Assembly (NCBI RefSeq): GCF_002119725.1
Contig: NZ_CP021109.1
Coordinates: 992,001 to 1,056,000 of the forward strand
Source: Bordetella genomosp. 9
GTDB taxonomy: Bacteria; Pseudomonadota; Gammaproteobacteria; Burkholderiales; Burkholderiaceae_B
DNA length: 64,000 nucleotides
Direction: 5' to 3'
The notes beneath the pieces are model-generated. The model was given only the letters and a program-made list of their open reading frames with translations, was not told the DNA's origin and ran no database searches. Position numbers and translations under genes: made by a program. This document shows, piece by piece, positions 39,889-51,969 of this stretch; the first letter of the stretch is position 1, and each line of letters opens with the position of its first letter.

Positions 39889-41615
39889 AGCGCCTGCCAT
39901 TTTTCAATAGTCCGGTATTGCGCGGGCAGTTGCCCGCGTGGCGCGCCCGCCTTGTGCTGATCCTGCTTTTCCTGGGCTTCGGGACGCTGACCGCCCGCGC
40001 CCTGTTCCTGCAAGGCATCAGCACGGACTTCCTGCAGCAGCAGGGCGAGCGCCGCTACGAACGCACGCTGACGCTGGCCGCCACGCGTGGCAAGATCGTC
40101 GACCGCAACAACGTGGTGCTGGCGTCGAGCGTGCCGGCGCGTGCGATCTGGGCGATTCCGGAGGATGCGCGCGCCGCCACGCCGTCGCAGCTGGCCGCGC
40201 TGGGTAAGCTGCTGGACATGCCGGTCGGCGACCTGAACAAGCGGTTTGCCAACGAAGACAAGAATTTCGTTTACCTGAAGCGTCAGGTCCCGATGGAAAT
40301 CGCGGACAAGATCAAGCAATTGAACGTTCCGGGCATCCATCAGCAGCCCGAAACGCGGCGCTATTACCCGGAAGGCGAAGTCATGGCGCACGTCGTCGGC
40401 TTCACCAACGTCGAGGACCAGGGGCAGGAGGGGGTCGAGCTTGCGTTCAACAAGCTCCTGTCCGGCCGCCCCGGCACGCGGCGCGTGATCAAGGACCGTC
40501 TCGGGCGAGTGATCGAGGACGTCCAGGCGGTGACGGAACCCGTCAACGGCAAGGATCTGCGCCTGTCCATCGATACGCGCGTGCAGTACGTGGTGTACAA
40601 GGCTTTGAGCGACGCCATCGCGCTGCACCACGCGCGCGGCGCGGCGGCGGTCGTACTCGACGCCCAGACCGGTGAGGTGCTGAGCATGGCAAGCCTGCCC
40701 ACCTACAACCCGAGCGACCGCAGTTCCCTCGATTCGGACGCCCTGCGCAATCAGGCCATCACGGATACCTTCGAGCCGGGTTCCATCATGAAGCCGTTCA
40801 CGGCGGCGCTCGCTCTGGACCTGGGGCGCATCACGACCTCGACCATGTTCGAGACCGGCAACGGGCATTTCCGCTACCAGGGTTCCACCATCAGCGACGT
40901 CAGCCGCAACGGCACGATCAACGTGGCCGACGTGCTGCGGCGGTCCAGCAATATCGGCATGACCCTCATTTCGGAGAAGCTCGAGGCGCGCGAAATGTGG
41001 GATCGCTTCACCGAGCTGGGGCTGGGACAGGCGCCGCAACTGGGCTTTCCCGGCGCCGCGCCGGGCCGCCTGCGCCCTTGGGACCGCTGGCGCCTGATCG
41101 AAAAAGCGACCATGGCGTACGGCTATGGGCTTTCCGTTTCGCTGCTGCAGATGGCGCGCGCCTATACGGTTTTCGCCCGCAATGGCGATATGGTGTCGCT
41201 GACGCTGGTCAAGCGCGACAGCGAACCCACCAGCGTGAAGGTCTATAGCCCCAAGGTTGCCACGCTGATCCGCGGCATGCTGGAAGCGGCCGCCGGACCG
41301 GACGGCGCCAAGCTGGCGCAGGTCCAGGGCTACCGCGTCGCCGGCAAGAGCGGGACGGCGCGCAAGATCGTCGACGGCAAGTACAGCACCAGCCGTTATC
41401 GCAGTTCGTTCGTGGGGTTTGCGCCGGTGTCCAACCCCCGCATCGTCGTCGCCGTGACCATCGATGAACCGCAGACGGGCGGCTATTACGGCGGCGCAGT
41501 GGCGGCGCCGGTGTTTTCCACCATCGTCGGGGGCAGCCTGCGGCTCATGAATGTGCAGCCGGATGCGCCCTTTGAATCGACCGTGGTTGCAGGTCTGCAG
41601 GAGCCGGCGCGATGA
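39885..41615 (+). CDS. ftsI: FtsI (PBP3), septal peptidoglycan transpeptidase
   Basis: This class B penicillin-binding protein of about 576 residues has an N-terminal membrane anchor (RLVLILLFLGFGTLTARALF), a pedestal domain from about residue 60, and a transpeptidase domain. The active-site serine is in FEPGSIMKPF (about 299), the second motif SSN follows in DVLRRSSNIGM, and the third is KSGT (about 488). It cross-links septal peptidoglycan with FtsW. The ATG overlaps the ftsL stop (ATGA). Target of beta-lactams such as aztreonam in relatives. Confidence 0.97.
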   Translation: MKRLPFFNSPVLRGQLPAWRARLVLILLFLGFGTLTARALFLQGISTDFLQQQGERRYERTLTLAATRGKIVDRNNVVLASSVPARAIWAIPEDARAATPSQLAALGKLLDMPVGDLNKRFANEDKNFVYLKRQVPMEIADKIKQLNVPGIHQQPETRRYYPEGEVMAHVVGFTNVEDQGQEGVELAFNKLLSGRPGTRRVIKDRLGRVIEDVQAVTEPVNGKDLRLSIDTRVQYVVYKALSDAIALHHARGAAAVVLDAQTGEVLSMASLPTYNPSDRSSLDSDALRNQAITDTFEPGSIMKPFTAALALDLGRITTSTMFETGNGHFRYQGSTISDVSRNGTINVADVLRRSSNIGMTLISEKLEAREMWDRFTELGLGQAPQLGFPGAAPGRLRPWDRWRLIEKATMAYGYGLSVSLLQMARAYTVFARNGDMVSLTLVKRDSEPTSVKVYSPKVATLIRGMLEAAAGPDGAKLAQVQGYRVAGKSGTARKIVDGKYSTSRYRSSFVGFAPVSNPRIVVAVTIDEPQTGGYYGGAVAAPVFSTIVGGSLRLMNVQPDAPFESTVVAGLQEPAR

Positions 41616-44473
41616 ACGCTTCCACGGTGAATACGGGCGTCGCATCGCCTGCCGGCGCCGACGAGATCGCGCAGTGGCTGCGCCAGCATGCCGCCTTGGG
41701 CGCGGATTTGCGTCTGGATTCCCGCGAAATCTGCCCCGGCGACGTCTTCGTCGCCTGCCAGGGACGGGCCACCGACGGCAGCCTCTATATAGAGCAGGCG
41801 ATCGCACGGGGTGCGGCCGCGGTTCTGGTGGAAGGGCCGCGCGACGCCGCTGCACCTCCGATCGCTACGGCAACGCCCTTGCGCGTGGTGGATGGTTTGC
41901 GCGCCATGCTGGGCGCGCTGGCGGATCTCTGGTATGACCAACCCTCCGCAGCGGTCGGCGTCATTGCCGTCACCGGGACCAATGGCAAGACATCCACGGT
42001 GCAATGGCTTGCGCGGGCGCTGACGCATGCGGGCAAGCCCTGCGGCGCGATCGGCACTCTGGGCGCGACGCTGCCGGACGGACGCGAGCTTCCCGGCGCC
42101 TTGACCACGCCCGATGTGCTGGCCGTGCACCGGCTGCTGGCGACCATGCGGCGCGAAGGGGCGCAGTTCGTCGCGATGGAGGCCTCGTCGATCGGCATCG
42201 AGCAGGGCCGCATGGACGGGGTGCGGGTGGATATCGCGGCCTTTACCAATCTCAGCCGCGACCATCTGGATTACCACGGCACGATGGAAGCCTACGAGGC
42301 CGCGAAGGCGAAGCTATTCGTCCGGCCGGGCTTGACCCGCGCGGTCATCAACGCGGATGACGATGCCGGCCGCCGATTGATTGCGTCGCTGCCCGCCGAA
42401 CGTGTGCTGGCATACGGGATACACGCCGCGGATATGCCGGCGCCCCCCGCGGTGCAGGCACGCGACGTGTCCGTCACGGGCCAGGGCCAGATCTTTACGC
42501 TGGCCACCTCGCAGGGTGAAGCGCAGATCATGACGGGCCTGCTGGGTCTGCACAATGTGTCCAACCTTCTGCTGGTCGCGGGCGTGCTGCAGGCATTGGG
42601 CTGGACGCTGTCGGACATCGCGCGCGAACTGTCGGCGGCCACACCGGTTGCCGGGCGCATGGAGATTGTCGCCCCGCCGGTGCTGACGGCCGGCGCCGCG
42701 GCCAATGGGCCGATGGTCGTCGTCGATTACTCGCATACGCCCGACGCGCTGGAGCGCGCGTTGATCGCGCTGCGGCCGGTCGCGCGGGCGCGCGGCGGCA
42801 GGCTGGTGTGCCTGTTCGGCTGCGGCGGCGATCGCGATGCCGGCAAGCGCCCGGTGATGGGAGCCATCGCAGCCCAAAGGGCGGACCGGGTGATATTGAG
42901 CAACGACAATCCTCGCAGCGAGGATCCCGACGCGATCCTGGCGCAGATCCAGGCCGGCATTCCTGACGGCGTAACGCCCGTGGTCGAGCCGGACCGCGCT
43001 CGCGCAATCCTGCACGCGGTATGGTCGTCCGCCGCCGAAGACGTGGTCCTGCTGGCCGGCAAGGGGCATGAAACCTATCAGGAGGTCGCGGGCGTCAAAC
43101 ACACCTTCGACGATCGGGTATGGGCGCAGCTGGCGCTGCTGCTTCCCGGCGTGGAGGCGGTGTCCACCGACACGCGCACCATCGGTCCGGGACAATTGTT
43201 CGTCGCCTTGTCGGGCGAGCGCTTCGACGGCCACGATTACGTGCCGCAGGCCGCGGCACAGGGAGCGGTTGCGGCGCTGGTTGCGCGCCGTGTCGAAGGC
43301 GCAGCGCTGCCGCAGCTCGTGGTGGGCGAAACCAAAGCCGCGCTCGGCCGCATTGGCGCCGCCTGGCGTGCACGGTTTTCCATTCCCGTGATCGCCGTCA
43401 CCGGCAGCAACGGCAAGACGACGACGAAGGAAATGATCTCCGCCATCCTGGCGGATTGGCTGGGCGAGGACCAGCGGCTCGCCACCGCCGGCAACTTCAA
43501 CAACGATATCGGCGTGCCGCTGACGCTGCTGCGTCTGCGCGGTCACCATCAGGCCGCCGTGTTCGAACTGGGGATGAACCATCCCGGCGAAATCGCGCTG
43601 CTGGCCGAGATGGCCGCGCCCACGGTCGGCCTGGTGAACAACGCGCAGCGCGAGCACCAGGAATTCATGCATACCGTACAGGCGGTGGCCGAGGAAAACG
43701 GCGCCGTGCTCGCGGCGCTGCCGGCGTCCGGTTACGCGGTCTATCCCGGCGACGACGCCTACACGCCAACCTGGGATGCAATGAGCGCGACGCCGCGCGT
43801 TCTGCGTTTCGGTCTTCAGGCCGGGCTCGACGTTTACGCCGAACAGATCCGGATGGACGCCTTGGGCAGCCGGTGCCAATTGGTCACACCTGCTGGCACA
43901 GCGATTCTGGAGCTCCCGGTCCCGGGCATGCACAATCTGCGCAACGCGTTGGCGGCTACGGCCTGCGCCCTGGCCGCCGGCGCGCCGCTGGCCTCGGCGT
44001 GCCGGGCGCTGGCGGCGTTCAGCCCGGTGACGGGTCGCATGCAGCGCCATCAATTGAGTGACGGAACCTTGCTCGTTGATGACACCTACAATGCGAATCC
44101 GGATTCCGTCAGGGCGGCCATCGATGTTCTTGCTCAACTGCCGGCGCCGCGCGCGTTGGTATTGGGGGACATGGGCGAGGTGGGCGCCAACGGTCCGGCG
44201 ATGCACCGCGAGGTGGGCGAATACGCCCGCGATCGCGGTATCGATCTCTTCCTGAGCCTGGGTTCGGCCGCCGGCGATGCCGCGACGGCCTTTGGTCCAC
44301 AGGCAAGGGCTTGCGAGAGTGTGGAAGAAATTGTGACGGCGCTGCGCGGTCAAGCCGCGCGCGCCGTATTGGTAAAGGGTTCGCGCTTTATGCGCATGGA
44401 GCGGGTAGTGAAGGCGTTGTTGAGTCGTGACGGGCATGCGCCCCTGGGGCAGGGAGAACGGCATGCTGCTTGA
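41612..44473 (+). CDS. murE-murF: MurE-MurF fusion: UDP-MurNAc-tripeptide synthetase / D-Ala-D-Ala-adding ligase
   Basis: A single 953-residue frame encodes two Mur ligases. Residues about 1-500 are MurE, with P-loop [14 protein letters not shown] (about 120) and the meso-diaminopimelate specificity motif DNPR ([13 protein letters not shown], about 432). Residues about 505-953 are MurF, with P-loop [16 protein letters not shown] (about 595). They add diaminopimelate and then D-Ala-D-Ala to the cytoplasmic precursor. The junction near [20 protein letters not shown] shows no stop or start. A natural MurE-MurF fusion is known from Bordetella pertussis. It overlaps ftsI (ATGA) and mraY. Confidence 0.97.
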   Translation: MNASTVNTGVASPAGADEIAQWLRQHAALGADLRLDSREICPGDVFVACQGRATDGSLYIEQAIARGAAAVLVEGPRDAAAPPIATATPLRVVDGLRAMLGALADLWYDQPSAAVGVIAVTGTNGKTSTVQWLARALTHAGKPCGAIGTLGATLPDGRELPGALTTPDVLAVHRLLATMRREGAQFVAMEASSIGIEQGRMDGVRVDIAAFTNLSRDHLDYHGTMEAYEAAKAKLFVRPGLTRAVINADDDAGRRLIASLPAERVLAYGIHAADMPAPPAVQARDVSVTGQGQIFTLATSQGEAQIMTGLLGLHNVSNLLLVAGVLQALGWTLSDIARELSAATPVAGRMEIVAPPVLTAGAAANGPMVVVDYSHTPDALERALIALRPVARARGGRLVCLFGCGGDRDAGKRPVMGAIAAQRADRVILSNDNPRSEDPDAILAQIQAGIPDGVTPVVEPDRARAILHAVWSSAAEDVVLLAGKGHETYQEVAGVKHTFDDRVWAQLALLLPGVEAVSTDTRTIGPGQLFVALSGERFDGHDYVPQAAAQGAVAALVARRVEGAALPQLVVGETKAALGRIGAAWRARFSIPVIAVTGSNGKTTTKEMISAILADWLGEDQRLATAGNFNNDIGVPLTLLRLRGHHQAAVFELGMNHPGEIALLAEMAAPTVGLVNNAQREHQEFMHTVQAVAEENGAVLAALPASGYAVYPGDDAYTPTWDAMSATPRVLRFGLQAGLDVYAEQIRMDALGSRCQLVTPAGTAILELPVPGMHNLRNALAATACALAAGAPLASACRALAAFSPVTGRMQRHQLSDGTLLVDDTYNANPDSVRAAIDVLAQLPAPRALVLGDMGEVGANGPAMHREVGEYARDRGIDLFLSLGSAAGDAATAFGPQARACESVEEIVTALRGQAARAVLVKGSRFMRMERVVKALLSRDGHAPLGQGERHAA

Positions 44474-45632
44474 GATCGCCCGCTGGCTCTCCGACGACAT
44501 CCGAACCTTTGGGGTATTCGAGTACATCACCTTGCGTGCGGTGTTCGCCTGCGCCACGGCCCTGCTCATCGGGCTGTTCGCAGGGCCGCGCGTCATCCGC
44601 AAGCTGACGGAACTGAAGATCGGGCAGGCGGTGCGCGCCTACGGCCCGCAGAGCCATCTGGTGAAGACGGGCACCCCCACCATGGGCGGCGCGCTCATCC
44701 TGATCGGCATCGGCATCAGTACGCTGCTGTGGGCGGATTGGAGCAACCGCTTCGTCTGGGTGGTGCTGCTGGTCACGTTCGGCTTCGGCCTGATCGGATG
44801 GATGGACGATTACCGCAAGGTCGTGCATCGCAATCCGGAAGGGATGCCCGCGCGGCAAAAATTCTTCTGGCAGGCCCTGATCGGGCTGGTTGCCGCGGTG
44901 TATCTGGCGTTCGCGGTGTCCGCGCCCGCCAACACCGAACTGTGGCCGCTGTTCCGAGGCTGGGTGGCCAGCGGCTTTTCCATGCCGCTGCCAACCCGCG
45001 CCGACCTGATCGTGCCGTTTTTCAAAACGGTCAGCTATCCATTGGGCGTGCTGGGCTTCGTCGGACTCACGTGGTTCGTCATCGTGGGCACGAGCAACGC
45101 GGTGAATCTGACCGACGGGCTCGATGGACTGGCGATCATGCCGACGGTGATGGTCGGCGGCGCGCTGGGAATTTTTTCCTACGTGATCGGGCGCGCCGAC
45201 TATTCCAAATACCTGCTGTTTCCTTATGTGCCGGGCGCGTCCGAACTGATGGTGCTGTGCGCCGCCCTGGCTGGCGCCGGTCTCGCTTTCCTGTGGTTCA
45301 ACGCATACCCGGCGCAGGTTTTCATGGGCGACGTCGGCGCGCTGGCGCTCGGCGGCGCGCTGGGCACGATCGCGGTTATAGCGCGCCAGGAAATCGTGCT
45401 GTTCATCATGGGCGGCGTATTCGTTGTCGAAACGCTGTCGGTCATGGTGCAGGTGACCTGGTTCAAGTACACCAAGCGCAAATACGGCGAGGGCCGGCGC
45501 ATCTTCCGCATGGCGCCGCTGCATCACCACTTCGAAGTGGGCGGCTGGAAGGAAACGCAGGTCGTGGTCCGTTTCTGGATTATCAGCATGATGCTGGTAT
45601 TGATTGGTCTTTCGACGTTGAAGTTGCGATGA
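44463..45632 (+). CDS. mraY: MraY, phospho-N-acetylmuramoyl-pentapeptide transferase
   Basis: This 389-residue polytopic enzyme makes lipid I by moving phospho-MurNAc-pentapeptide to undecaprenyl phosphate. Family motifs are [19 protein letters not shown], the catalytic aspartates in [32 protein letters not shown], and the C-terminal [20 protein letters not shown]. It has about ten membrane helices. The ATG at 44463 lies inside the end of murEF, and the stop overlaps murD (ATGA). Confidence 0.98.
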   Translation: MLLEIARWLSDDIRTFGVFEYITLRAVFACATALLIGLFAGPRVIRKLTELKIGQAVRAYGPQSHLVKTGTPTMGGALILIGIGISTLLWADWSNRFVWVVLLVTFGFGLIGWMDDYRKVVHRNPEGMPARQKFFWQALIGLVAAVYLAFAVSAPANTELWPLFRGWVASGFSMPLPTRADLIVPFFKTVSYPLGVLGFVGLTWFVIVGTSNAVNLTDGLDGLAIMPTVMVGGALGIFSYVIGRADYSKYLLFPYVPGASELMVLCAALAGAGLAFLWFNAYPAQVFMGDVGALALGGALGTIAVIARQEIVLFIMGGVFVVETLSVMVQVTWFKYTKRKYGEGRRIFRMAPLHHHFEVGGWKETQVVVRFWIISMMLVLIGLSTLKLR

Positions 45633-47182
45633 GCGCGCCGGAACATTCCGCTTCCTCCGCTTCCGATACCTCGCGCGTCCTGATTCTGGGTCTGGGCGAG
45701 ACGGGCATTGCCGCCGCGCGCTGGTGCGCGCGCAGCGGCGCACGCCTGCGCATTGCCGACACCCGCGAACAGCCCGGCGGCCTGGAGACGCTGCGAGCGG
45801 CGTTCGACGGCGCGCTGCAGGGCGAGCAGCCCGAGTACCGGCTCGGACTCGGTTCCTTCGAGGCCGGTTTGCTGGATGAAGTCACCCAGGTCGTCATCAG
45901 CCCGGGCCTGGCGCCGAATCAAAGCCCGGCCCGCGAGCTTCTTGCCGAAGCCGACGCGCGCGGCATCGAGGTGGTGGGTGAAATCGAGTTGTTCGCGCGC
46001 GCCCTGGCCGGCTTGGCCGAAAGCCGCGACTATCATCCCCGGCTGCTTGGGGTGACCGGGACGAACGGCAAGACAACGGTCACCGCCCTGACGCGTCACA
46101 TGATCGAGGCTGCCGGCCTGACGGCGCGCGCAGCGGGCAACATCGGCCCGGCGGCGCTTACCGCGCTCATGGACGCCCTGGACCGCGACGAGCTGCCCCA
46201 GGCGTGGGTGCTGGAGCTGTCGAGCTTCCAGTTGCATACCACGCAAAGCCTGGCGCTGGATGCCGGCGTCGTGCTCAACGTCACGCAGGATCATCTGGAC
46301 TGGCATGGCGACATGCAGGCCTACGCGGATGCCAAGGCGCGTTTGCTCAAGATGGCGCGAATCGCGATTGTGAACCGCGATGATGCGCTCACGGCCGCCA
46401 TGGTGGAGAACCTGGCGGGGATGCAAGTGCGCAGTTTCGGGCGGGACGCGCCGGCGCTGGTCGGCGATCTGGGTCTGGAGCAAGGCCAAGGCGTGGCGTG
46501 GCTGGCCGCGTGCGAGGCCAACGATTTCGACATTCCCGCCCCGGCTCCGGCACGCCGGAAGAAAGATGCGCCGCCCCCGGTGCGTCCCGCAGGACGCCTG
46601 TCCCGGCTGATGCCCGCGGACGCGCTGCTGATCCGGGGCATGCATAACGCGACGAATACCCTGGCAGCGCTGGCCCTGGGCCGCGCCCTCGATCTGGGCT
46701 GGGGGCCCATGCTGCGCGCGGCGCGCGAGTATGCCGGCGAACCCAACCGGGTGGAATTCGTGCGCCGGATCGCGGATGTCGACTTCATCAACGACAGCAA
46801 GGGCACCAATGTGGGCGCCACGGTCGCGGCCCTGGAAGGGCTGGGCCAGCCCGTGGTGCTGATCGCTGGCGGTCTGGGCAAGGGACAGGATTTTTCGCCG
46901 TTGGTCGCGCCCGTGACGCGGCATGGCAGGGCGGTGGTGCTGATCGGCCAGGATGGGCCGGAAATCGGGCGCGCCCTGGCCGGCACCGCCGTCGCCTGCG
47001 TGGCGGCGGACGACATGCGCGCTGCCGTGCGGCAGGCGATGGAACTGGCGCAGCCGGGCGATGCCGTTCTCCTTTCGCCTGCCTGCGCGAGCATGGATAT
47101 GTTCCGCAATTACGTTCATCGGGGCCAGGTCTTCGCCGAAGCCGTGCAGGAACTGGCGCTGGACCACGGGGAGATCGCATGA
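45629..47182 (+). CDS. murD: MurD, UDP-MurNAc-L-Ala D-glutamate ligase
   Basis: This 517-residue Mur ligase adds D-Glu to UDP-MurNAc-L-Ala. The N-terminal nucleotide-binding motif is [20 protein letters not shown]. The ATP-binding P-loop is [20 protein letters not shown] (about 141), and [18 protein letters not shown] and [17 protein letters not shown] are C-terminal signatures. It is longer than E. coli MurD, with an Arg/Lys/Pro insert ([20 protein letters not shown]). It overlaps both mraY and ftsW by four bases. Confidence 0.97.
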   Translation: MSAPEHSASSASDTSRVLILGLGETGIAAARWCARSGARLRIADTREQPGGLETLRAAFDGALQGEQPEYRLGLGSFEAGLLDEVTQVVISPGLAPNQSPARELLAEADARGIEVVGEIELFARALAGLAESRDYHPRLLGVTGTNGKTTVTALTRHMIEAAGLTARAAGNIGPAALTALMDALDRDELPQAWVLELSSFQLHTTQSLALDAGVVLNVTQDHLDWHGDMQAYADAKARLLKMARIAIVNRDDALTAAMVENLAGMQVRSFGRDAPALVGDLGLEQGQGVAWLAACEANDFDIPAPAPARRKKDAPPPVRPAGRLSRLMPADALLIRGMHNATNTLAALALGRALDLGWGPMLRAAREYAGEPNRVEFVRRIADVDFINDSKGTNVGATVAALEGLGQPVVLIAGGLGKGQDFSPLVAPVTRHGRAVVLIGQDGPEIGRALAGTAVACVAADDMRAAVRQAMELAQPGDAVLLSPACASMDMFRNYVHRGQVFAEAVQELALDHGEIA

Positions 47183-48372
47183 GCCTGTTCGCGGAACTGA
47201 CCGGCAGCGTGAACGCGGTGCGTCCGGGCCGCACGCGCATGCGCAGCTTCGATATGCCGCTGGTGATCGCGTCCGGCACGTTGCTCGCGCTTGGGTTGTT
47301 GATGGTCTATTCCGCCTCCATCGCGCTGGCTGATGGTCCTCGCTATGCGGCATACGGTCAGTACTATTTCGTCGTCCGCCACGCCGCCTTCGTCGCCATC
47401 GGGCTGATCGCCGCCGCGTGCGTGATCACGATTCCGGTGCGCGTGTGGCAGCGCCTGGCCGTGCCTTTGTTCATGGTATCGCTGGCGCTGCTGGCGCTCG
47501 TCCTGATTCCGGGCATCGGACGCGAGGTCAACGGCGCGCATCGCTGGTTTCCGCTGGGCCCGGTCAATTTCCAGCCTTCGGAGCTGATGAAGGTTGCCGC
47601 GCTGCTCTACGCCGCGGACTACACCGTGCGCAAGCAGGAGCACATGCAGAACTTCGCACGCGGCTTCCTGCCGATGGCCTGCGCGCTGGGCGGCGTCGGC
47701 CTGTTCCTGCTGCTCGAGCCGGACCTGGGCGCCTTCATGGTCATCGTCGCCATCGCGATCGGCATCCTGTTCCTCGGCGGCATCAATGGAAAGTACTTCA
47801 GCAGCCTGCTTGGCGTGCTGGTAGGCACCTTCCTGCTGCTGATCTGGGCGTCTCCCTGGCGCCGCGCGCGGCTGTTCGCCTACCTGGATCCCTGGAACGA
47901 GGACAACGCGTACGGCAGCGCCTACCAGTTGTCGCATTCGCTGATCGCTTTGGGCCGCGGCGAGTGGTTCGGCGTGGGGTTGGGCGCCAGCGTGGAAAAA
48001 CTGCACTACCTGCCCGAGGCGCACACCGACTTCCTGATGGCGGTGGTGGGCGAGGAATTGGGATTCGCGGGCGTCCTGCTGGTGATCTGCCTGTTTGGCA
48101 TCATCGTGCAGCGCGGCTTCGAGATCGGCCGTCAGGCCATCGCGATGGAGCGTACTTTCGCCGGCATGGTGGCCCAGGGCGTCGCCATCTGGTTCGGCGT
48201 GCAAGCCTTCATCAATATGGGCGTGTGCCTTGGCCTGCTGCCGACCAAGGGCCTGACGCTGCCGCTGATGTCCTATGGCGGCTCGGGCATCATCATGAAC
48301 CTGGCGGCGCTTGCCATGCTGATCCGCGTCGATCTGGAGAACCGGACGATGATGCGCGGAGGTCGGGTATGA
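47179..48372 (+). CDS. ftsW: FtsW, septal peptidoglycan glycosyltransferase
   Basis: This 397-residue SEDS-family protein has about ten membrane helices. Characteristic segments are [15 protein letters not shown] near the start, [28 protein letters not shown]-type loops ([16 protein letters not shown]), and [20 protein letters not shown] at the end. It polymerises glycan strands at the septum with FtsI. It starts ATGA with murD and ends ATGA into murG. Confidence 0.97.
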   Translation: MSLFAELTGSVNAVRPGRTRMRSFDMPLVIASGTLLALGLLMVYSASIALADGPRYAAYGQYYFVVRHAAFVAIGLIAAACVITIPVRVWQRLAVPLFMVSLALLALVLIPGIGREVNGAHRWFPLGPVNFQPSELMKVAALLYAADYTVRKQEHMQNFARGFLPMACALGGVGLFLLLEPDLGAFMVIVAIAIGILFLGGINGKYFSSLLGVLVGTFLLLIWASPWRRARLFAYLDPWNEDNAYGSAYQLSHSLIALGRGEWFGVGLGASVEKLHYLPEAHTDFLMAVVGEELGFAGVLLVICLFGIIVQRGFEIGRQAIAMERTFAGMVAQGVAIWFGVQAFINMGVCLGLLPTKGLTLPLMSYGGSGIIMNLAALAMLIRVDLENRTMMRGGRV

Positions 48373-49526
48373 GCGCACTTCAGCGCGTGCCGGCCCTGAG
48401 CGAAACCGTGCAGCAGCGGCGTGAACCCCGCTTGTCGCGCACGGCGCTGATCATGGCCGGCGGCACGGGCGGACACATCATGCCGGGTCTGGCGGTGGCC
48501 GCGGTCCTGCGCGAGCGCGGGTGGCAAGTGCGGTGGCTCGGGAACCCGGAAAAGATGGAAGGCCGCCTGGTGCCGGCGCACGGCATCGACATGGCGCCGC
48601 TGCGCTTCCAGGGCGTGCGCGGACGCGGGCTCACGGCGCTGCTGCAGCTGCCCGGCCGGCTGCTGGCCGCGCTGCGCCAGGCCTGGCGGCATCTGTCCGA
48701 GACGCGTCCCGATGTGGTCCTTGGCATGGGCGGCTATGTCGCTTTCCCAGGGGGGGTGGCGGCCGCGCTGCGCGGGATTCCGCTGGTCGTACACGAACAG
48801 AACGCCGTGGCCGGAACGGCGAACCGCACGCTGGCCCGCCTGGCCGCACGCGTGTTGACGGGTTTCCCCGGTGTGCTGCGAGGCGGCGAAGCCGTGGGCA
48901 ACCCCGTGCGCGCCGAGGTCTGCGCCGTACCGGCGCCTGCGCAGCGTTATGCGGGTCGCGATGGCGCGCTCCATGTGCTGGTCGTTGGCGGCAGCCTGGG
49001 CGCGCAGGCCTTGAATACGATCGTTCCGCAGGCGCTTGCCCTGCTGCCGGCGGCGTCGCGGCCGCAGGTGACGCACCAGGCCGGCGAGCAGCATATCGAT
49101 GCCCTGCGTGCGGCCTATGCCGCCGCGGGCGTGCAGTCGGATTGCAGGGCCTTCATCGACGATATGGCGGGCGCCCTGGCGGCGGCTGACGTCGTCATTT
49201 GCCGCGCGGGTGCGATGACGGTGGCGGAAATCGCCGCCGCGGGCGCCGCCGCGCTTTTCATTCCTTTTCCGCACGCGATCGACGATCACCAGACCGCGAA
49301 CGCCCGTTACCTGAGCGACGCTGGCGCGGGCTGGCTGCGCCAGCAAGCCGACCTGACGCCGCAATGGCTCGCCGAATGGCTGACGCAGCGCAGCCGCGGC
49401 GAGCTGTGCGATGTCGCCGCCCGTGCGCGCGCCCGAGCCATGCCGGACGCCGCCCAGCGCATCGCCGACGCATGCGAAGCCGTCGCGGCGCGCCGCGTGG
49501 GTCGCGGAGTCAACAGAACATCATGA
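48369..49526 (+). CDS. murG: MurG, lipid II-forming N-acetylglucosaminyltransferase
   Basis: This 385-residue membrane-associated GT-B enzyme adds GlcNAc to lipid I. The N-terminal glycine-rich loop is [37 protein letters not shown] follows, then [20 protein letters not shown]. The C-domain has [28 protein letters not shown] and [19 protein letters not shown]. The first about 22 residues form an extension before the canonical start. It overlaps ftsW and murC by four bases each. Confidence 0.97.
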   Translation: MSALQRVPALSETVQQRREPRLSRTALIMAGGTGGHIMPGLAVAAVLRERGWQVRWLGNPEKMEGRLVPAHGIDMAPLRFQGVRGRGLTALLQLPGRLLAALRQAWRHLSETRPDVVLGMGGYVAFPGGVAAALRGIPLVVHEQNAVAGTANRTLARLAARVLTGFPGVLRGGEAVGNPVRAEVCAVPAPAQRYAGRDGALHVLVVGGSLGAQALNTIVPQALALLPAASRPQVTHQAGEQHIDALRAAYAAAGVQSDCRAFIDDMAGALAAADVVICRAGAMTVAEIAAAGAAALFIPFPHAIDDHQTANARYLSDAGAGWLRQQADLTPQWLAEWLTQRSRGELCDVAARARARAMPDAAQRIADACEAVAARRVGRGVNRTS

Positions 49527-50929
49527 AACACAGAATTCAACATATCCATTTCGTCGGGATCGGCGGGTCCGGGATGAGCGGCATCGCGGAAGTGCTGCTG
49601 AACCTGGGCTACCGTGTCAGCGGCTCCGACCTGAGCGACTCCGCCGTGACGCGCCGCCTGTCGGAATTGGGCGTGTCCGTCGTCATCGGGCATGCCGCCG
49701 CCAATATCGCAGGCGCCGACGCCATTGTGACTTCCACGGCGGTGGCCGGCGACAACCCCGAAGTCATCGCCGCGCGGGCCGCCCGCATTCCGGTCGTGCC
49801 GCGCGCCATCATGCTGGCCGAACTCATGCGGCTCAAGCGGGGCATCGCGATTGCGGGTACGCATGGCAAGACCACCACGACCAGCCTGGTGGCAAGCGTG
49901 CTGGCGGCCGGCGGCCTGGATCCCACCTTCGTGATCGGCGGCCGCCTGAACTCCGCCGGCGCCAACGCGCGGCTGGGGCAGGGCGAATACATCGTGGTCG
50001 AAGCCGACGAGTCGGATGCCTCGTTCCTGAACCTGCTGCCGGTCATGGCCATCGTTACGAACATCGATGCCGACCATATGGATACGTATGGCCACGACGT
50101 TGCCCGGCTGAAGAGCGCTTTCATCGAATTCACCCAGAAGCTGCCGTTCTACGGGAGCGCGGTGCTGTGCATGGATGACGCCAACGTCAGGGAAATCATG
50201 CCCTTCGTGTCGCGTCCGATCACGACCTACGGCTTGAGCGCCGAGGCGCAGGTGTCGGGCCGCAACGTGCGCACCGACGGCACGCGCATGTGCTTCGATG
50301 TGTTGCGGCGCGACCGCGACATCGAACTGCCGCCCTTGTCGGTATGTCTGAACCTGCCCGGCCTGCACAATGTACGCAACGCGCTGGCCGCGATCGCCGT
50401 GGCGTCCGAGCTCGGCGTGCCGGACAAGGCCATCTGCAATGCGCTGGAGTCCTTCCATGGCGTGAACCGGCGCTTTACCCAGGTCGGCGATTTCGCGGTG
50501 CCCAAAACGCACGGCGGAGGCACGTTCACCGTGATCGACGACTACGGCCATCATCCCGCCGAGATGGCCGCCACGCTGGCGGCCGCTCGCGGCGCCTGGC
50601 CGAAGCGGCGCATCGTGCTGGCCTTCCAGCCCCACCGCTATACCCGCACCCGGGATTGCTTCGAGGATTTCGTACGTGTGCTCGGCTCCGCCGATGCCGT
50701 TCTGCTGACGGAAGTCTATGCAGCCGGCGAGCCGCCCCTGGTGGCCGCGGACGGGCGCGCCCTGGCGCGCGCGCTGCGCGTGGCCGGCAAGGTCGAGCCC
50801 GTCTTCGTCGAAGATGTGGCCGAGCTGCCGCAGGCCACGCTGGACTTCGTGCGGGACGGCGACGTCGTCATCGTCATGGGCGCCGGATCCATCAGCAAGG
50901 TGCCGGCGCAGATAGGAGAACTCGCATGA
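49523..50929 (+). CDS. murC: MurC, UDP-N-acetylmuramate L-alanine ligase
   Basis: This 468-residue Mur ligase makes the first amino-acid addition. Features are the N-terminal [19 protein letters not shown], the P-loop [20 protein letters not shown] (about 110), the metal/substrate segment [14 protein letters not shown], and the C-terminal [19 protein letters not shown] plus [16 protein letters not shown]. Length is normal. The start overlaps murG (ATGA) and the stop overlaps ddlB. Confidence 0.98.
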   Translation: MKHRIQHIHFVGIGGSGMSGIAEVLLNLGYRVSGSDLSDSAVTRRLSELGVSVVIGHAAANIAGADAIVTSTAVAGDNPEVIAARAARIPVVPRAIMLAELMRLKRGIAIAGTHGKTTTTSLVASVLAAGGLDPTFVIGGRLNSAGANARLGQGEYIVVEADESDASFLNLLPVMAIVTNIDADHMDTYGHDVARLKSAFIEFTQKLPFYGSAVLCMDDANVREIMPFVSRPITTYGLSAEAQVSGRNVRTDGTRMCFDVLRRDRDIELPPLSVCLNLPGLHNVRNALAAIAVASELGVPDKAICNALESFHGVNRRFTQVGDFAVPKTHGGGTFTVIDDYGHHPAEMAATLAAARGAWPKRRIVLAFQPHRYTRTRDCFEDFVRVLGSADAVLLTEVYAAGEPPLVAADGRALARALRVAGKVEPVFVEDVAELPQATLDFVRDGDVVIVMGAGSISKVPAQIGELA

Positions 50930-51957
50930 GCATCGATGATCGCCAGAACGCCGCCGCGCGCGAAGAAAGCCTGCGCCGTGCGCGCGCTGCCGCCCAGTCG
51001 GGACCGGATGGCCGCGGACTGGGCCGCGTCGGCGTGCTTTATGGCGGCCGCTCGGCCGAGCGCGAGGTCTCGCTCATGTCCGGCGCCGGAGTGCATGAAG
51101 CGCTGCGCAGCGTGGGCGTGGACGCGCATCTGTTCGACACCGGTACGCAGGGCCTGGGCGAGCTGGAGGCGGCCGGGTTCGACCGCGTCTTCATCGCGCT
51201 GCACGGCCGTTACGGCGAAGACGGAACCATCCAGGGCGCGCTGGAGTTGCTCGGCATTCCCTACACCGGGAGCGGCCCGGCGGCTTCGGCGATCGCCATG
51301 GACAAGATCATGACGAAGCGGATCTGGCTGCAGCACGGCCTGCCCACGCCCGACTTTGCCGTCCTGGATGCGCACACCGAGCTGCGGCGCGTTCCCGACA
51401 GCCTGGGCCTGCCGCTGATCATCAAGCCGCCGCACGAGGGCTCGACGGTCGGCATCACGAAGGTGCTCGGCTATTCGGACATGAAGGAAGCCTATGCCGA
51501 GGCGGCGCGGTTCGATAGCGAAGTGCTGGCGGAGCAGTTCATCGCTGGCCGCGAACTGACGGTCGCGCTGCTGGGCGCGGGCAGCACGGCCCGGGCGCTG
51601 CCGGTGATCGAAATCGCCGCGCCCGGTGGCAACTACGACTACGAGCACAAGTACTTCTCTGACGATACGCAGTACTTCTGCCCGGCCGATCTGCCGGAGG
51701 CGGTTGCGCGCGAGGCCCAGCGCGTCAGCGTCGAGGCCTACCGCGCGCTGGGCTGCGAGGGCTGGGGCCGCGCCGACCTGATGCTGGATGCCGAGCAGCG
51801 CGTATGGCTGCTTGAAATGAATACGTCTCCCGGTATGACGAGCCATTCGCTGGTGCCCAAGGCGGCGCAGGCGGTTGGCATGACGTATCCGGAACTTTGT
51901 GTGGCAATTTTGTCCGAGGCTTCGTGCAAAGTACGCAGCCCGGCGCGCAACCGTTGA
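50926..51957 (+). CDS. ddlB: DdlB, D-alanine-D-alanine ligase
   Basis: This 343-residue ATP-grasp enzyme makes the D-Ala-D-Ala dipeptide used by MurF. Motifs are [42 protein letters not shown]-binding [19 protein letters not shown], and the metal-binding C-terminal [20 protein letters not shown] 30-residue N-terminal extension precedes the usual start. A tail of about 15 residues ([11 protein letters not shown]) follows the domain. Confidence 0.97.
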   Translation: MSIDDRQNAAAREESLRRARAAAQSGPDGRGLGRVGVLYGGRSAEREVSLMSGAGVHEALRSVGVDAHLFDTGTQGLGELEAAGFDRVFIALHGRYGEDGTIQGALELLGIPYTGSGPAASAIAMDKIMTKRIWLQHGLPTPDFAVLDAHTELRRVPDSLGLPLIIKPPHEGSTVGITKVLGYSDMKEAYAEAARFDSEVLAEQFIAGRELTVALLGAGSTARALPVIEIAAPGGNYDYEHKYFSDDTQYFCPADLPEAVAREAQRVSVEAYRALGCEGWGRADLMLDAEQRVWLLEMNTSPGMTSHSLVPKAAQAVGMTYPELCVAILSEASCKVRSPARNR

Positions 51958-51969
51958 TTTGGATATTCC

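Noticed and set aside
42314..44602. A 762-codon minus-strand open frame
   Set aside because: It is antisense to the murE-murF fusion, with composition typical of a shadow frame.
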